This document shows, piece after piece, positions 12,712-29,831 of a DNA stretch of 64,000 bases (position 1 is its first letter; each line of letters starts with the position of its first letter). The notes beneath the pieces were generated by a model that saw only the letters and a list, made by a program, of their open reading frames with translations, ran no database searches and was not told where the DNA came from. Source of the DNA: Rhyacophila brunnea (Eukaryota > Arthropoda > Insecta > Trichoptera > Rhyacophilidae); the NCBI GenBank assembly GCA_022495005.1, contig JAGYXB010001010.1:1612001-1676000 (forward strand), in the 5' to 3' direction. The translations under genes were made by a program, and so were the position numbers.

Positions 12712-13420
12712 AAGCAACAATTACTACATCTGTCCCGTGCAGCTTTGTTTTGAGACAAGGAAGTGAGATACTAAAATCTTTTCTTTCTGACACGTTTATA
12801 ACGTCATGAAAGGCGGCTGTGCATTAACCGCGGCTGCATATATATGACTGACGAAGATGGAGTACCTCAAATTGTGGTCGGAATCGATAGATGCGGGTTC
12901 AAATTACGCCTGGCACGAGATTATTTCTAAGGTACATTTCTGAAGTGTTTCTAAAAACCGATGTAGGTATGTTCAAGACGTTTTGAGTGATGTTTTCACT
13001 TCATATCGATCTCATTTTATGGAAAGCGAGAAATTGTTTTGATGGCTAAGTACTATTGAAATATTCTTGCTACAATATCTCTTAAATATGAATTGAAAGG
13101 TTGATACTTACACCAATCTTATGAAAATTTGCAAAAGTGGGTATCTCGTCTTCATCACAAAGTTTTTCCATATTATGATTATTAGAAAATTATGGTATTC
13201 TACATATCATGACGATAATAATATAATAGCTCTTTTTTATAAGATACATAGGTTCTTACTAAAATTAAATTTTACAAAAAAACAATACTCGATAATCTAT
13301 AATAATTAGATTAGATACCTAAGTGAAGTGATTATTATTTTGCCAAGGTGAAAATAAAATATGTTTAAATATTATTGAATGTTTTTAGTAAAAAAGTAGC
13401 CTTCTCAACACTGTACAAAT
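12712..13420 (+). repeat. Duplicated spacer with repeat family Y (pairs with 23828-24560)
   Basis: The first 225 bp belong to a dispersed repeat (CTTTAAGCA..., GTGCAGCTTTGTT, ACGCCTGGCACGAGATT). The rest is unique spacer that aligns with the DNA beside gene C's last exon. Other pieces of the dispersed repeat are at 18236-18500, 21763-21935 and, inverted, 49345-49415. Confidence 0.65.
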
Positions 13421-13423
13421 ATA

Positions 13424-13429
13424 TTTATT
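13424..13429 (-). terminator. Poly(A) signal of protease B
   Basis: AATAAA on the minus strand, about 120 bp after the stop codon of gene B. The same word is at the same distance beside gene C. Confidence 0.45.
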
Positions 13430-13548
13430 TTAATATCATTATAAGCAAAATAACTATTATATTTTATAGGCATTGTTAGAAAATAAATAAATTATTTCAA
13501 TATACAATCGTTTTCCAATATATCAAATATATTATAATCAACGAAAAA

Positions 13549-18852
<5,304 letters not shown>

Positions 18853-19065
18853 GTCAAAACCTTTTTCATACATTGCAACAAAAATCTATTTAAATAGTCA
18901 CGATTGACTAGTGATATTTTACCTAAAAAGTCCATGGTATTTAAAATGTGGCAAATTGTAGCCATTTATTTGTTATTAAAGTAAAAAAAGTCAATGGACT
19001 CGAGATTTAAATGTAAATTAAAATAATATAATATAGCAAGTATCTAGAACAGAGGTCGGCAACTT
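18853..19065 (-). promoter_or_regulatory. Promoter of protease B
   Basis: A palindromic TATTTAAATA box lies at 18887-18896, 35 bp before the ATG. Upstream sequence aligns with the relic promoter at 10221-10450. The GATAA core conserved in the other copies is absent here (TTATTAAAGTAAAAAAAG at about 18974). Confidence 0.55.
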
Positions 19066-19139
19066 TAATAGCATTTAGGGTGCAATGCATTTCTTTAATT
19101 CTTAAGGGCGAGTATTTATTATTATCAAATAAGATTATG

Positions 19140-19620
19140 TAAATATTCTAAACTTTTATCTCAATAAGTTGATTGTGTCACGAACTGTATGGTATGTTGC
19201 ACCATCTTGTTGGAACTACACATCGTCCAGATCAAAATCATCTAACTCATGCCAGAAAAAATCAGTTATCATGTTTCTGTAGCGTTTTCCATTGACTGTA
19301 ATTGCACTGCAATTTTAGAAAAATATTCCATGAAGTGAAAAAATTCCAAATTATTGAGAATGATGTGTAATTGATTGATCTGGATTTTCAACCACTTTGA
19401 TTCACAACATCGATATTTTCAGCGGTACGTTTACGTTTTTAATGGGTATGATTCTGAACATCACAAAAATTACTATTTGACTAAAATTTTCAAATTAAAT
19501 TACGAATAGTAAGCTCTGTATGTCGATTATTTTGACCATAAATCTCACATATTGGCCGAAAGTTTTAAGCTTGTATACGCAATTTAACCATAACGATTTG
19601 CCAAACAATACTGAATACAA
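19140..19620 (-). mobile_element. Mariner-like transposase remnant
   Basis: The minus strand encodes VNGKRYRNMITDFF and, after a stop, FQQDGATYHTVRDTINLL, which matches the conserved FQQDGA catalytic-Asp block of mariner-type transposases. Internal stops show it is dead. It lies in the spacer upstream of gene B. Confidence 0.7.
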
Positions 19621-19644
19621 ATGTCAATTTTTGTAGGAATCAGA

Positions 19645-20100
19645 TTAAAAATAATTACAAGATAAAAAGAACTTTTGATATACAACGTTTTTAAATTTTC
19701 TGTTGAATCATATAAACTTGACTTGACTACCTTAAACGATCAAAAAAATTTGTACTTGATAGAAATACTGAATAATGAAATTTCATTTCATATTGATTTC
19801 CATAGTAACGCACTTAAATATTATTTTATAATTTAGTTGCTAGGACCCCCTAGCAACCAATAATGGTATCGAAATAACTATTCATACAAAACAGAATTAA
19901 CTAAAAATTAATTCAATTCTTCTTAAAGATGGCTAAAAATGCATTGGCATCGTGTTCTGATATATTCCAAAAGTTTCAAATATCTAGTCGAGAAGTTAGT
20001 TAAAAATCGATTGCAAGATTTGTACCGGATAAACAACCACCGGATAAATAAGAAGACGACCTAAGAAAAACGTTGTAAAATGGCTGATATTATGACGTTT
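19645..20100 (-). repeat. Interspersed repeat family X, copy 3
   Basis: Inverted copy of the repeat at 6425-6955 and 16105-16600, from ATTACAAGATAAAAAGAAC to AACGTTGTAAAATGG. It abuts the mariner-like remnant, so the two could be one composite element. Confidence 0.65.
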
Positions 20101-20324
20101 TAAAAACCTATAGTACTAATTTGATAACCATAATACTTTTATTTTAATTTATTCAAAGTATATCTATGATAGAAAACAATTTATTATATTATTGCATACC
20201 CTTATCTGCCTGTATCTAATGATTTGTTTCGTGGTATTTCTGCATTATGCCTAATATGCACTTTTCCATGGCATGTTACTTCTCGTAATTTTCAGATTTC
20301 TCTTACATTAGGGATTCATGTTTC

Positions 20325-20640
20325 ACATTATGTGAGCATACGTCGTGCTTAAGACCTAGTGGAAGATCACTGTTGAAAATACTAGTCAGGCGTAGATATC
20401 AAATAATGATGCGAATGTGGTTTTTTTGTACTATTCAATAATAAGCTTTATCAAGCTCACGGACAACTTGTCACCCACTCCTGATGTATACAATGTAAAA
20501 TAGTGAAAGACCAATATACAATTAAAATGTTTATCAATTTTGAAACTATGTATTTTTAAAATATACATAAAATAACATAATTAGTAGGTAGATTAGCACG
20601 TGCATAGATTAAATATAAAGTCATTATTTCGATATAATAT
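20325..20640 (+). repeat. Duplicated spacer block (pairs with 12195-12560)
   Basis: Aligned with 12195-12560; see that entry for shared words. Its position relative to the neighbouring protease exons is the same, which supports tandem duplication of gene plus spacer. Confidence 0.7.
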
Positions 20641-23011
20641 TATCAATATTCATATTAATGTCTTATGGAGAAATTATATAACTACTAGAACTACGAGAGC
20701 AGCTGCCCCGGTAGACCTTAGAGGTCGCTTGGCGTCCTAATCTAATAGAAGTAAGTCTAGGATTTTATAAAAATGGTAAAGGTCTATTCATAATGAAACC
20801 CATTGACTCGGTACGCTAATTACTTTAGGATAGTTTTATTTTTCATACATTCAGATTATTGCAGTACAAATATTTTTATTTTTTTTTATTTAATGGAGGA
20901 ATATCTTGTTTGATTGAAAAAATAACAAAAAACTATTTCTCGTAAAAGGTCTTTTAAGATAATTATCACTCTGAAGGGGTAGGTTCATGTGCTATGTTTA
21001 GGAGCAAAAATTTTATTTTATTCTGATATAACACAAAAATGGCAAAAGTAGAAAGTACTTACTTATTGTACCAACTTATGGCGTAAAATCACAATAATTG
21101 ACTAAATTATATTTCCCTATAAGCATGTATTTTACTTAGAGGTGATAAAAGATAAATTATGCGTAATGCCATTATTTACAATATAAATAAGAAGAAACAT
21201 TAATGCAATATATTATTAATACATATAAAGATTGAGTATTAATAGTTTCTTACGATATTATATAAGACGGCCACTGTATTTTTTATATTTATAATTGTTA
21301 TTAATACATAATATAAACATCATGAAGACTATTAAACGTCACAAAATTCCATTAACCTACCTAAATGTAAAAATAATACAATAATCACTGTATTAAGATA
21401 ATCATCTATTTTATATGAAAGTATGTAATACATAATATAATATATTATTTCATAATATATTAAGTCTGAAATTATTAATTTAGTGATGTTTGTATTAAAA
21501 GTATCCATTAATATTATAAGTAATGAATATACTTTTAATAGCGGCGTGACTTCAAAACGAAACCGATAGATGGCGTTGCCCATTGACTGGACACCGCAAG
21601 CACTATGTAGTCAGATTAGGATTTAACTCTATGTTGACTCCGTAATTGATATCTTTCACTCTGTAGACTCATCCATTTCAACTCGTGACACTCAGTATGC
21701 GAATACATAGGGCGTTTAACGTCAGCGGACAGCAGATCAAATCCATTTTTTTCCCTTTATTAACTTCCTTCTTTAAGCACTATGGTGCATGGTTGTAGCA
21801 TCAGTCCCGTGCGGCTCCGTCTCGGGACGGAATGAGCACTTAAAATATCTTCTTTTAGACACGTTTATAGCGTCATGGAAAGCGGACGTGCATATCCACG
21901 GCTGTACATACATTACGGGTGGTGGTGGGAACCTAGGTTGTCTTACAGCTAGTCAGTTTAGTCTGATTAGCACAAACCCTTTTGATCATACAGGTCCTTT
22001 GTTTTGAAACTAAGCACCTTACACTATCGAGAATAATTTATAATAATGTTTCTAGTGATAACTATGGTATCTAGTTGTCAAATGTGATACCTACCTGAAC
22101 TGAACTAATCCATTGGCAAGTTCATGTGGTTATTCGGTCAAGCGAGTCATCTCATCTTGTTAATCTGTTTTCGTGTACTGTTTGAAGTATCCTCTGTTAT
22201 TGTTGATTAATCTCTGTGAACTTTGAATACATACTAAGCCGGAAGTGTTTCTATGTTATTAACAAATAAAACCATCCTATAATTTAAAAAAACTCATAAA
22301 ACAATAAATATCTTATTTGAATTTTTATCCATATAAAAATATCACAACATTTTTCGAATATTATTCAAATTCCAAATTTGAAAATATACTGACACGTCAA
22401 ATAAAGTACCTATAATCGGTTCGCAAAAGAAAACAAATGACAATCAGTCTCCTATTACTTGACAGATAATTAGTGCCAGTAATGTATTTTCAGATTATAT
22501 TATTGTAGTAATTAGAGAGGAAAAATGCAAAATGAAAAATTTAATTATTTCTTGTTAAAACTCACACGTTCACCAATGTGCCGATTCAGATTTAAATGGT
22601 TTTGTAGAATTATTATTGTGATTTATGATTTATCGATAATATATAAAGTATTAAACGACATTATAATTAATTTTTGGTAGATGAACGGATGAACATGAAA
22701 AATGATGTTGCCGTATAGAAATGCGTTTAACTGTGATTGTGTAAGTAATAGAAATAAATTGTGGTCTATTGAAATTGAAGTAAGTTCATGACACACTCTC
22801 ACATTGGCCTATTTCTAGTGCGTGCACTGTAGCTTCAAAAGGCTGAAACAAGTTACCTGATCGTCGGCTTAACATAACATGCCACCCAGCTCCTTTATAA
22901 AGTTAATTAAGTACATAATTTTTCAATACAATATCCATTAATGCATTTTATTGTATATGAATGTAGTATTCACGAGAAAGTAGACTATTTGTCTTATGCC
23001 ATGTGATGCAG
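20641..23011. other. Intergenic spacer with one repeat Y fragment
   Basis: AT-rich DNA without supported genes. A fragment of dispersed repeat Y is at 21763-21935 (GCACTATGGTGCATGG, TCAGTCCCGTGCGGCT). The small open frames have no recognisable domain. Confidence 0.45.
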
Positions 23012-23252
23012 AACTGACCCACCAGAACAAAATGGGATTCCTCCGCAAGGCAATTTTTTCAATTATCAAATGACAAATGGAGATAACCGCTTTGATTCTG
23101 AATCACTATTGACTATTCAATTCTTGAGACGACATGGTGGCTTCGCTGGCAGGCTCTATCAACTTAGTCTTGTTCAACATGTCCTTGTGGTGGAAAAATA
23201 CAGGAAACCAAATCCTCAGGGAATGTCCCAAAATACTATAGACGTTAAGCAG
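23012..23252 (+). CDS. Orphan exon-like open frame, function unknown
   Basis: An 80-codon open stretch on the plus strand, bounded by a plausible acceptor (GTGATGCAG) and a strong donor (AAGCAG/GTAGGT), beginning TDPPEQNGIPPQGNFF. It contains an in-frame ATG at 23070 and the segments FLRRHGGFAGRLYQL and VLVVEKYRKPNPQG. Codon content is less AT-biased than the surroundings. I do not recognise the family. No neighbouring exon is evident on this strand, so it may be a transposon exon, a captured gene fragment, or chance. It lies in the spacer beside gene C, on the opposite strand. Confidence 0.3.
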
Positions 23253-23827
23253 GTAGGTACTTATATTTTTTGGTGGTTTTGTATTAGCTTTTGTAAGTTA
23301 CTACAATTTTTCCCTTTTGGGGTCCTCTCTTTATGGGAACTCTTAACCTATAGTCATGTAAATTTAGTCAAAATACACTTAAGTGCATGGCAACCTATGG
23401 GCGGCAGGTTATATTATGAAAGTATGGTGAAACAGACATGTTATATAAGAAAAAGTACGGTGAGGCAGGCTGGTATATAATTTGCGACAAAATGGTCTTG
23501 TGTAACTGCTCCTGGGATATTCTTACTCATACGGGGTGAGTGTGGTTTGCTGGGATCATTAACTTTAAAGATTTTATTTGAGTGTAGGGTCCAATCTAAC
23601 ATAAAAATATAAATATTGCGTTTTACAATAAAATTATAAAATTGATTTAAACCGTGCTGTAAAAACAGCCTTGGCGATTTATAACAAAAATGTCATCATA
23701 CTTAGGTAGGATACAGGTGGGAAAATTAGTAAACCACATTTTTGACTCTCTCTCTTCATGTTACAAAAGATAAAAAAATGACGATAGAGTAAGTAATTAG
23801 TAAAAATCCTTTTTTATTTTCGAAACT

Positions 23828-24560
23828 CTTTCTTTAAGCACCAAGCTGCATGGCTACTACATCAGTATCGTGCAGCTTTGTTAATAGACAAGGAAGTGTG
23901 GCTTTAAAATCTTTTCATTCTGATACATTTATGGCATCACGGAAGGCGGTCGAGCACAAATTACGGCTGCGTAATACATGACGGGTGGAGATGGAGTAAC
24001 TCAAATCATGATTGGAATCGATAGATACGGGTTCAAGTTACGCCTGGCACGAGATTTTTTCCAAGGTATGTTTTTAAAGTGGTTCTAAATAATGATGTAT
24101 ATTCAAGACGTTTTGCCTGATTTTTTCACTTCATATCGATCTCATTTTATAGAAAGCGAGAAATTGTTTTGATGATTGAGTACTATTGAAATATTCTTGC
24201 TACAATATCTCTTAAATATGAATTGAAAGGCTGATACTTACACCAATCTTACGATTTGCAAAAGTGGGTATCTCATCTTCATCTCAGAGATTATCCATAT
24301 TATGATAATTAGAAAATTATATTATTCTACATTGGCATGACAATAATATATTACCTCTTTTTTATAGGATACATAGTTTCTTACTAAAAATATTTTTTAC
24401 AAAAAAACAATACTCGATATCTATAATTAGATTAGATACCTACCTAAGTGAAGTGGTATATTTTGCCAAGGTGAAAATAAAACATGTTTAAATATCACTT
24501 ATTTAATTTTTTTAGTGAAAAAAAGTTGTCAAAAAACTAGCCTTCTCGACACTGTTCAAA
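23828..24560 (+). repeat. Duplicated spacer with repeat family Y (pairs with 12712-13420)
   Basis: Aligns almost throughout with 12712-13420, up to the 3' flank of the protease gene (GAAATATTCTTGCTACAATA, CTCTTAAATATGAATTGAAA). Genes B and C therefore share their downstream flanks as well as their exons. Confidence 0.7.
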
Positions 24561-24564
24561 TATA

Positions 24565-24570
24565 TTTATT
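24565..24570 (-). terminator. Poly(A) signal of protease C
   Basis: AATAAA on the minus strand, about 117 bp beyond the stop codon, matching the position in gene B. Confidence 0.45.
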
Positions 24571-24686
24571 TTGATATCATTATAAGCAAAATAAATATTA
24601 TATTTTATAGGTATTGTTAGAAAATCATTTAATTATTTCAATATAAAATAAATTTCTCAAATATCAAATATATAATCAGCGCAAAA

Positions 24687-27600
24687 TTAGACTCCAGTGT
24701 TCTTCTTTATCCATACCCTGACTGCTCTCACGTCACAGTATACTCCTGGTAAGTTTGGACGCCCGCATCCTCGTCCAAAGGAAACAATTCCCACTTGCTT
24801 TCCATTTTTGAGGATTTGAGGACCACCGGAATCACGCTGTAGGATAACATAATGAACATCTAATAAAAACACAACTTTTGGCTCTGTAGTGATGCTCAGA
24901 TGATAGAACGTGATAGAATGAAAAAGTGCATTGACTACAATCCGATGGATGCAGGCCCCACTTGAAATATATTTGTATGTTATCTCATTATAACATATAT
25001 GTATGTTAACCCATTGAAGGGTTTCTGAAGTTGTGATTAAATTGAGATGCATGTCACGTCACTGTCACGCTGTCACGGCAACAAATTAAGACCATGGTTT
25101 CGTCATTTTGCAGAATATTTTGAACGATCACCATCTCTCTAAATTCAGTTATAGAGAGTGCCAACTCTAATGTATTAGTATTTTGAATTATTATTAATTA
25201 TTCATGCTAAGTTCAATTAATTTTAACAGTTTCTACGTATGCGTAGGTTAAAACTACTTGCAATATCATATCCATAGATAATATTTTGAACAGAACTCAA
25301 CCTGCAGACCATAGATAATAGACAATATTCTAATAGAAAATACATATTTTATACATTATCACACTAAAAACAAAAAACGCGATTTTGACATGAGTCGAAA
25401 ATGAACAGGCATGTAGAATATTATGTTAAAAACGTTCAAAACGTCATGCAGGTGTCGATGCAGTGAGGTTCAACGTGAGGTGACCTCATTGTTGTTTTGG
25501 TAGTTTCGGCAGATTTTGCCAACTGACAGTGTTCGTTTAAAGGTTCAAAATGTGCTACGGGATGGGAGCATCAGTCTGATAAAATTTTAAACATCAATAA
25601 AAACGACATTACACACTTACTGTAATGTCACGTGACGTTCGCGACATGCACCATAATATATTTCGCGCTTGACTAGCATTCTTTATTCTGAGTAGGTATT
25701 CCATAAAGAAAGTGATAACTAAAAATCATGTGAATTATTCAATGAATAAAAAAATATATTTATTAATATTTGGTATGGTTTTAAATTAAAATTGTTATAC
25801 GCAAACCTTGCATGAGTCTTTTCCACCTTTATCAATCCCAGCACAGATCATTCGTGGTGTGATTTCGATATTTATTTTCTTGTAAGCAGCTGCACATTTA
25901 GTTCTATCTACCACAGGAACTATCACAGCACGTAAAGTGTTTGTAACTTTTCCATCTTCCTTTAAATATGAATTCACATCGCAATGAAGTATGTTATATT
26001 TATACTAAGGTAGGTTAACGGCAGTTTTGCTTTAAATGACGGCCATCTAACCCATAGCTTACGGGCCGCACAAAATTGTGTTTTTGCTAATTACTTTTCA
26101 AATGCAAATTAACACGTTAATTACAAAATTAATTAAAAGGGCCCGTAAGCATTGTGTTAAACACATTGTACATTTACATTAACATACAATGTGATGATAT
26201 TTTTAAGTCATTGTTTGAAGTTAAGAAAGACCCAATTGAAATATTATGCAAAAATGCCGTAGAATACCCACGCCTTCGGCAACATAACAAATTTACAAGA
26301 TTTAAGAAGCTACTATTCTAATTATTGAACATACATAATTCTGAAAAGACTCATGAGAAAATATAGCCAATAGAAAAAAACTTTTTCGAAAAAAGTAAGA
26401 CACCCGGCAGGAATCGAACCTACGTCTCAACGGTAGTAAGTAACGTAAGTAAGATAGTAGGTATGTAACACAATTTAGAGATTGCTTATGGCCAAGTATT
26501 AATAAGGCCAATAGTTAAAGTTTGTCTCAATTAAGCAGCAGCTGTAGCATAGTGGTAATGCACAGGGCTCGAAACCCAAGAGAAGTAGGTTCGATTCCTG
26601 CCGGGTGTCTTGCTTTTTTCGAAAAATATTTTTTCTATTGGCTATATTTTCTCATGAGTATTTTCAGAATTATGTATGTTCAATAATTAATTACGTCTTA
26701 TTACGTCGCTGAAGTACAGTTTTTTTCTTACCTTTGTATAACCCCACCCAGAAACAATGGTACGTGTCCCTTTACCAACACATGACTCTGCGTCGGCCAA
26801 CGGAATGATTTTGACAGTGTGACTATTTAGAACTATATCAGTGGGAAATTTAACGACAGCCACGTCATAGTCATACGTATTTTCAGTATATTTTGGGTGA
26901 ATTTTAAAGGTCGTGGTAAAATAAGTGATCCCTCCTTGGTAAAGGTGTTTGCTCCCAATTCGCACAATAATTGATTCGACACTGAAATATATATTAAAAA
27001 TAATGATTATTTGCCATTTCTGCTTCAAGACAACGAGACGCAAAAAAATATTGTAGAGATACCATAATATACTTTTATATGAAGATTATTGCAGAAAACC
27101 AAAGATGGTCTAGAGTGGGAACCAATGAATTTACGAAAATAACGATAGAAAGATATTAAAGTATATATTATAATATGAAAAAAAATTATGTCTATATATT
27201 TCAAACTGTTAAAATAGAATAATACAAAATTTAATTCAATTAAAATAAATTATACCTACTTCAAATTTCATTACGAACCCGCGGTAGATACTCGATATTA
27301 TTAATTTATATTATGTTAGTGTTATTTTTCATGTTTCATCATCATCATCAGCCTGAATCTATCCACTGCTGGATGAAGGCCTCACCAAGCTGATTCCACT
27401 TCTCTCGTCCTGTGCGTTGCGTTGCCTTTATCTTTATATAACTTTATATATAATATATAACTTTATCATTTCATCGATCTAGGTCTACCTTGCGAACGTT
27501 TTGTACCTCTTGGATACCACTATATGACTAATTTTGTCCAACAATTGTACCTTCTTCGAGCTTTGTGTCCAGCTTACCTCCATTTGAGGCTTTTAACGAA

Positions 27601-28565
27601 CTCTATCACATCGTAAACCCTTGTCTGCTTCCTTATCCACTCATTCCTCATTTTGTCCTTTCGCGTTATGCGCAGCATGCACCTCTCGATACCACGCTGT
27701 GCTACTCTAAGTTTCTGGATCTCTCATTTACTTGCTTTTTACTTTTACTTTTTACTTTTAATACTTAACCGACGTAAAAAACAACATTTAAAATTCAAAA
27801 ATAAATTTCAAGGCTTCTGAGCGCCAACATTATATTGGTAATATCTGGTAGAATGAAGAAAATTATAATGAAAAATAAAAAATGACCTACCCGATGTTAG
27901 CGAAAATTACATCTTACGTCTTTAAGCAGTAAGCCGATGTAAGTATCCATCGTTTGCTGATGATAGATCCTCCACAAGGGTGGCTCGAAGTACCATCGTT
28001 AATGAGAAGAGAAACTTGATATGGATGCTTGGTGATGGTTGTCTCTTGCCCGCCTACAATCCTTTCTGTCTCATTAAAATTCCCACTTTTTTCTTGGTCA
28101 GGTCGTGGGAACCCTTAAAGAGAATACACTTTTTAATGTTACTTCAGTGTATGTATATAGATCAGGGTGTATTGTGTGGTTAGGTCTATTAAACCAGGAG
28201 TATTTTAAAATACCTTTATTTCATAATAATTCGGTTTGACTGGCGTCAATTTTATTCTACTACGTATCGTAGTCACTAAAAAATTGTTAATTTTTAAAGC
28301 GTGTATAGTATTTATTGAATGGAAATAGGTTTAATTAAATCAATAGCTTATTGTTAAAAAATAATATAAAATAAAGGCAACATTAGATATTTCGTTCTTG
28401 GTTTCTAAGAAAGGTATAATGAAATTTTGAAAATCTATTTAGTTGAAGAAGAAGTACAAAAATATAATATATTATTAATTAATTGATAGACGATATTAAT
28501 AAAATGTAGGTATATTTACCGTAAGCGTGACTCAAGATGACTAATATAATATAGAGACGAAACAT
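24687..28565 (-). CDS. Catalytically dead serine protease homolog C
   Basis: Exons are 28520-28565 ([16 protein letters not shown]), 27918-28113, 26732-26981, 25807-25959 and 24687-24836, giving 264 residues with intact frame and splice sites. Activation site TER/IVGG is kept. The catalytic His motif TAAHC is TSAYC, so His57 is Tyr. The oxyanion-hole Gly193 is Arg: exon 5 begins RDSGGP where the paralogs have GDSGGP. Asp102 (DYDVAV), Ser195 and Asp189 (KDSCK) remain. Two key losses predict no proteolysis, as in clip-less serine protease homologs, yet no stop or frameshift has accumulated. It could act as a binding protein or decoy, or be an early pseudogene. Intron 3 holds a hairpin of inverted SINEs and intron 2 an antisense-oriented LINE tail. 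Confidence 0.87.
26321..26687. repeat. Inverted pair of tRNA-derived SINE ends (family 2)
   Basis: 103-bp arms (26321-26423 and 26585-26687) are inverted copies with only a few mismatches. The right copy contains a tRNA-like head (GTAGCATAGTGGTAATGCAC) and a B box (GGTTCGATTCC), followed by GCCGGGTGTCTT and a tail ending TGAGTATTTTCAGAATTATG. The left copy keeps only the B-box end. It lies in intron 3 of gene C, 44 bp from the exon 3 donor. Confidence 0.8.
27340..27765 (-). mobile_element. LINE 3'-end fragment
   Basis: Opens on the plus strand with (ATC)n and CAGCCTGAATCTATCCACTG, the complement of the 3' tail of the LINE at 44955-45362. It continues with sequence complementary to the same C-terminal coding region (GTTCCACGAAG-type words decayed). 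Noncoding now, in intron 2 of gene C. Confidence 0.65.
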
Positions 28566-28740
28566 TGTTAAGACTTATTCAAACAAAGCTACAACAATCA
28601 ATATACTTATTCACATATCGTTCGATACTACATAAGAACTGCACCATTGATAAGTAATATTTCAACTGTCAAGTACATGGCAAGACAATTGTAGATATTT
28701 ACCTCTGGTAAAGCGATAAAAATAGATAGACTGAAGGTTT
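28566..28740 (-). promoter_or_regulatory. Promoter of protease C
   Basis: The position of the TATTTAAATA box of other copies reads AAGTATATT here (28600-28608), a weaker TATA. The upstream GATAA core is present at 28715-28719 within AAAGCGATAAAAATAG, followed by GACTGAAGG. Confidence 0.5.
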
Positions 28741-28996
28741 AACTATTAATTAAAATAATTAGGCAACCAACCATTTCAGGAATTGACAACTATAATTTCA
28801 TGCAGGCCGCAATATGCTCTGACTACTAAGTTATATGTATCCTATCTAATTGCAAGTTATTAACTAGCAATATTAACAATACTCTCTGAATCGATTTCTA
28901 AATTGCGATACTTTTTAACAAACGTCTCTTGTATTTTAAATCAAAGTATTACAATCACATTAAAAATAGTTTATTAAATGATATTAAATTATCATT

Positions 28997-29831
28997 CACG
29001 ATGACCGTCCAGCTTAAACGTCTGCCTATAGCGGCGTAGGTCCCAGGTCCGAATCCTGTGTCTGGCAAGTACACATCGCACATGTATTTCAAAAGTGACA
29101 CAATTCCAAAATCAGTGTTTTTTAGTTATCACTATGCACGAGTTTACGAAACGATTCTCTATGACTCATCAAAAGCGTAGTAATTTACCTTCAGAAATAG
29201 TCGGGAAGATGGCTCATGTGGTGTTCTTGGTGTTTCAAACCCGTGGTGAATGTGTGTGCCGATTAAAGTTCAAAACTGTATTATCTTGAGTTTAGTCATT
29301 TATATAGGCGAAACGTAGAGCTTTTAGACGCAATATTTAGAGTTAAGACATTTTTGTTGGTAGGAGTATGAAAAAAAAAAGTTTTATTTCAAATTCTCTC
29401 ATTTTAACTGATACAAATAATAACCAAAAGTGTCAAAACTCAAAATAGTTCGGTCCTTTGTGGGTTCACTGAACATCAAAATCGTCTCATCTAAAAAAGA
29501 AGGATTTTCAAGGCTCGTGATTCGAAATATTCAAAAATGACATTTGATCAATGTTTCTTAGCGTCCATTACATTTGGAAATACTATTTATTTTGCAAATA
29601 TCCCTCTACATAGCTCAGAAACAGTTTTTGGCTTTTTTCTCAAAATTCCGTTTTTTGAGTCGTGTCGCTTTAGAAATATATGTGCGAGATATTGTTTTTC
29701 AATTTGTGTATGACTCAGAGTATGGACCTAATAGGTTGAGCAAGTGGCTGACGTCCATTTCTCGTAAAAAAATCTGTTAGTACAAACTTCCATTCCGTGG
29801 AGGCCCATATGATCTTATTAGAAGTGGATAT
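28997..29831 (+). mobile_element. tRNA-derived SINE (family 1), split by another element
   Basis: The tRNA-like head is at 28997-29075 (B box GGTCCGAATCC, then CTGGCAAGTACACA). The body resumes at 29688 (TTTTTCAATTTGTG, AATAGGTTGAGCAAGTGGCT) and ends at ATATGGTCG near 29831. Intact copies at 61006-61237 and elsewhere lack the intervening 612 bp. Confidence 0.75.
29076..29687. mobile_element. DNA element with TCGCACATGTATTTC inverted repeats, inside the SINE
   Basis: The ends TCGCACATGTATTTCAAAAG and the complement of CTTTAGAAATATATGTGCGA form inverted repeats of about 30 bp. The element interrupts the SINE exactly between ACACA and ATATTG words that are adjacent in intact copies. There is no transposase domain, so it is nonautonomous. 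Confidence 0.7.

Noticed and set aside
26530..26612. tRNA gene (A-box and B-box-like sequence)
   Set aside because: The same head and tail occur in the SINE copy at 39030 and the acceptor stem does not pair; it is a SINE.
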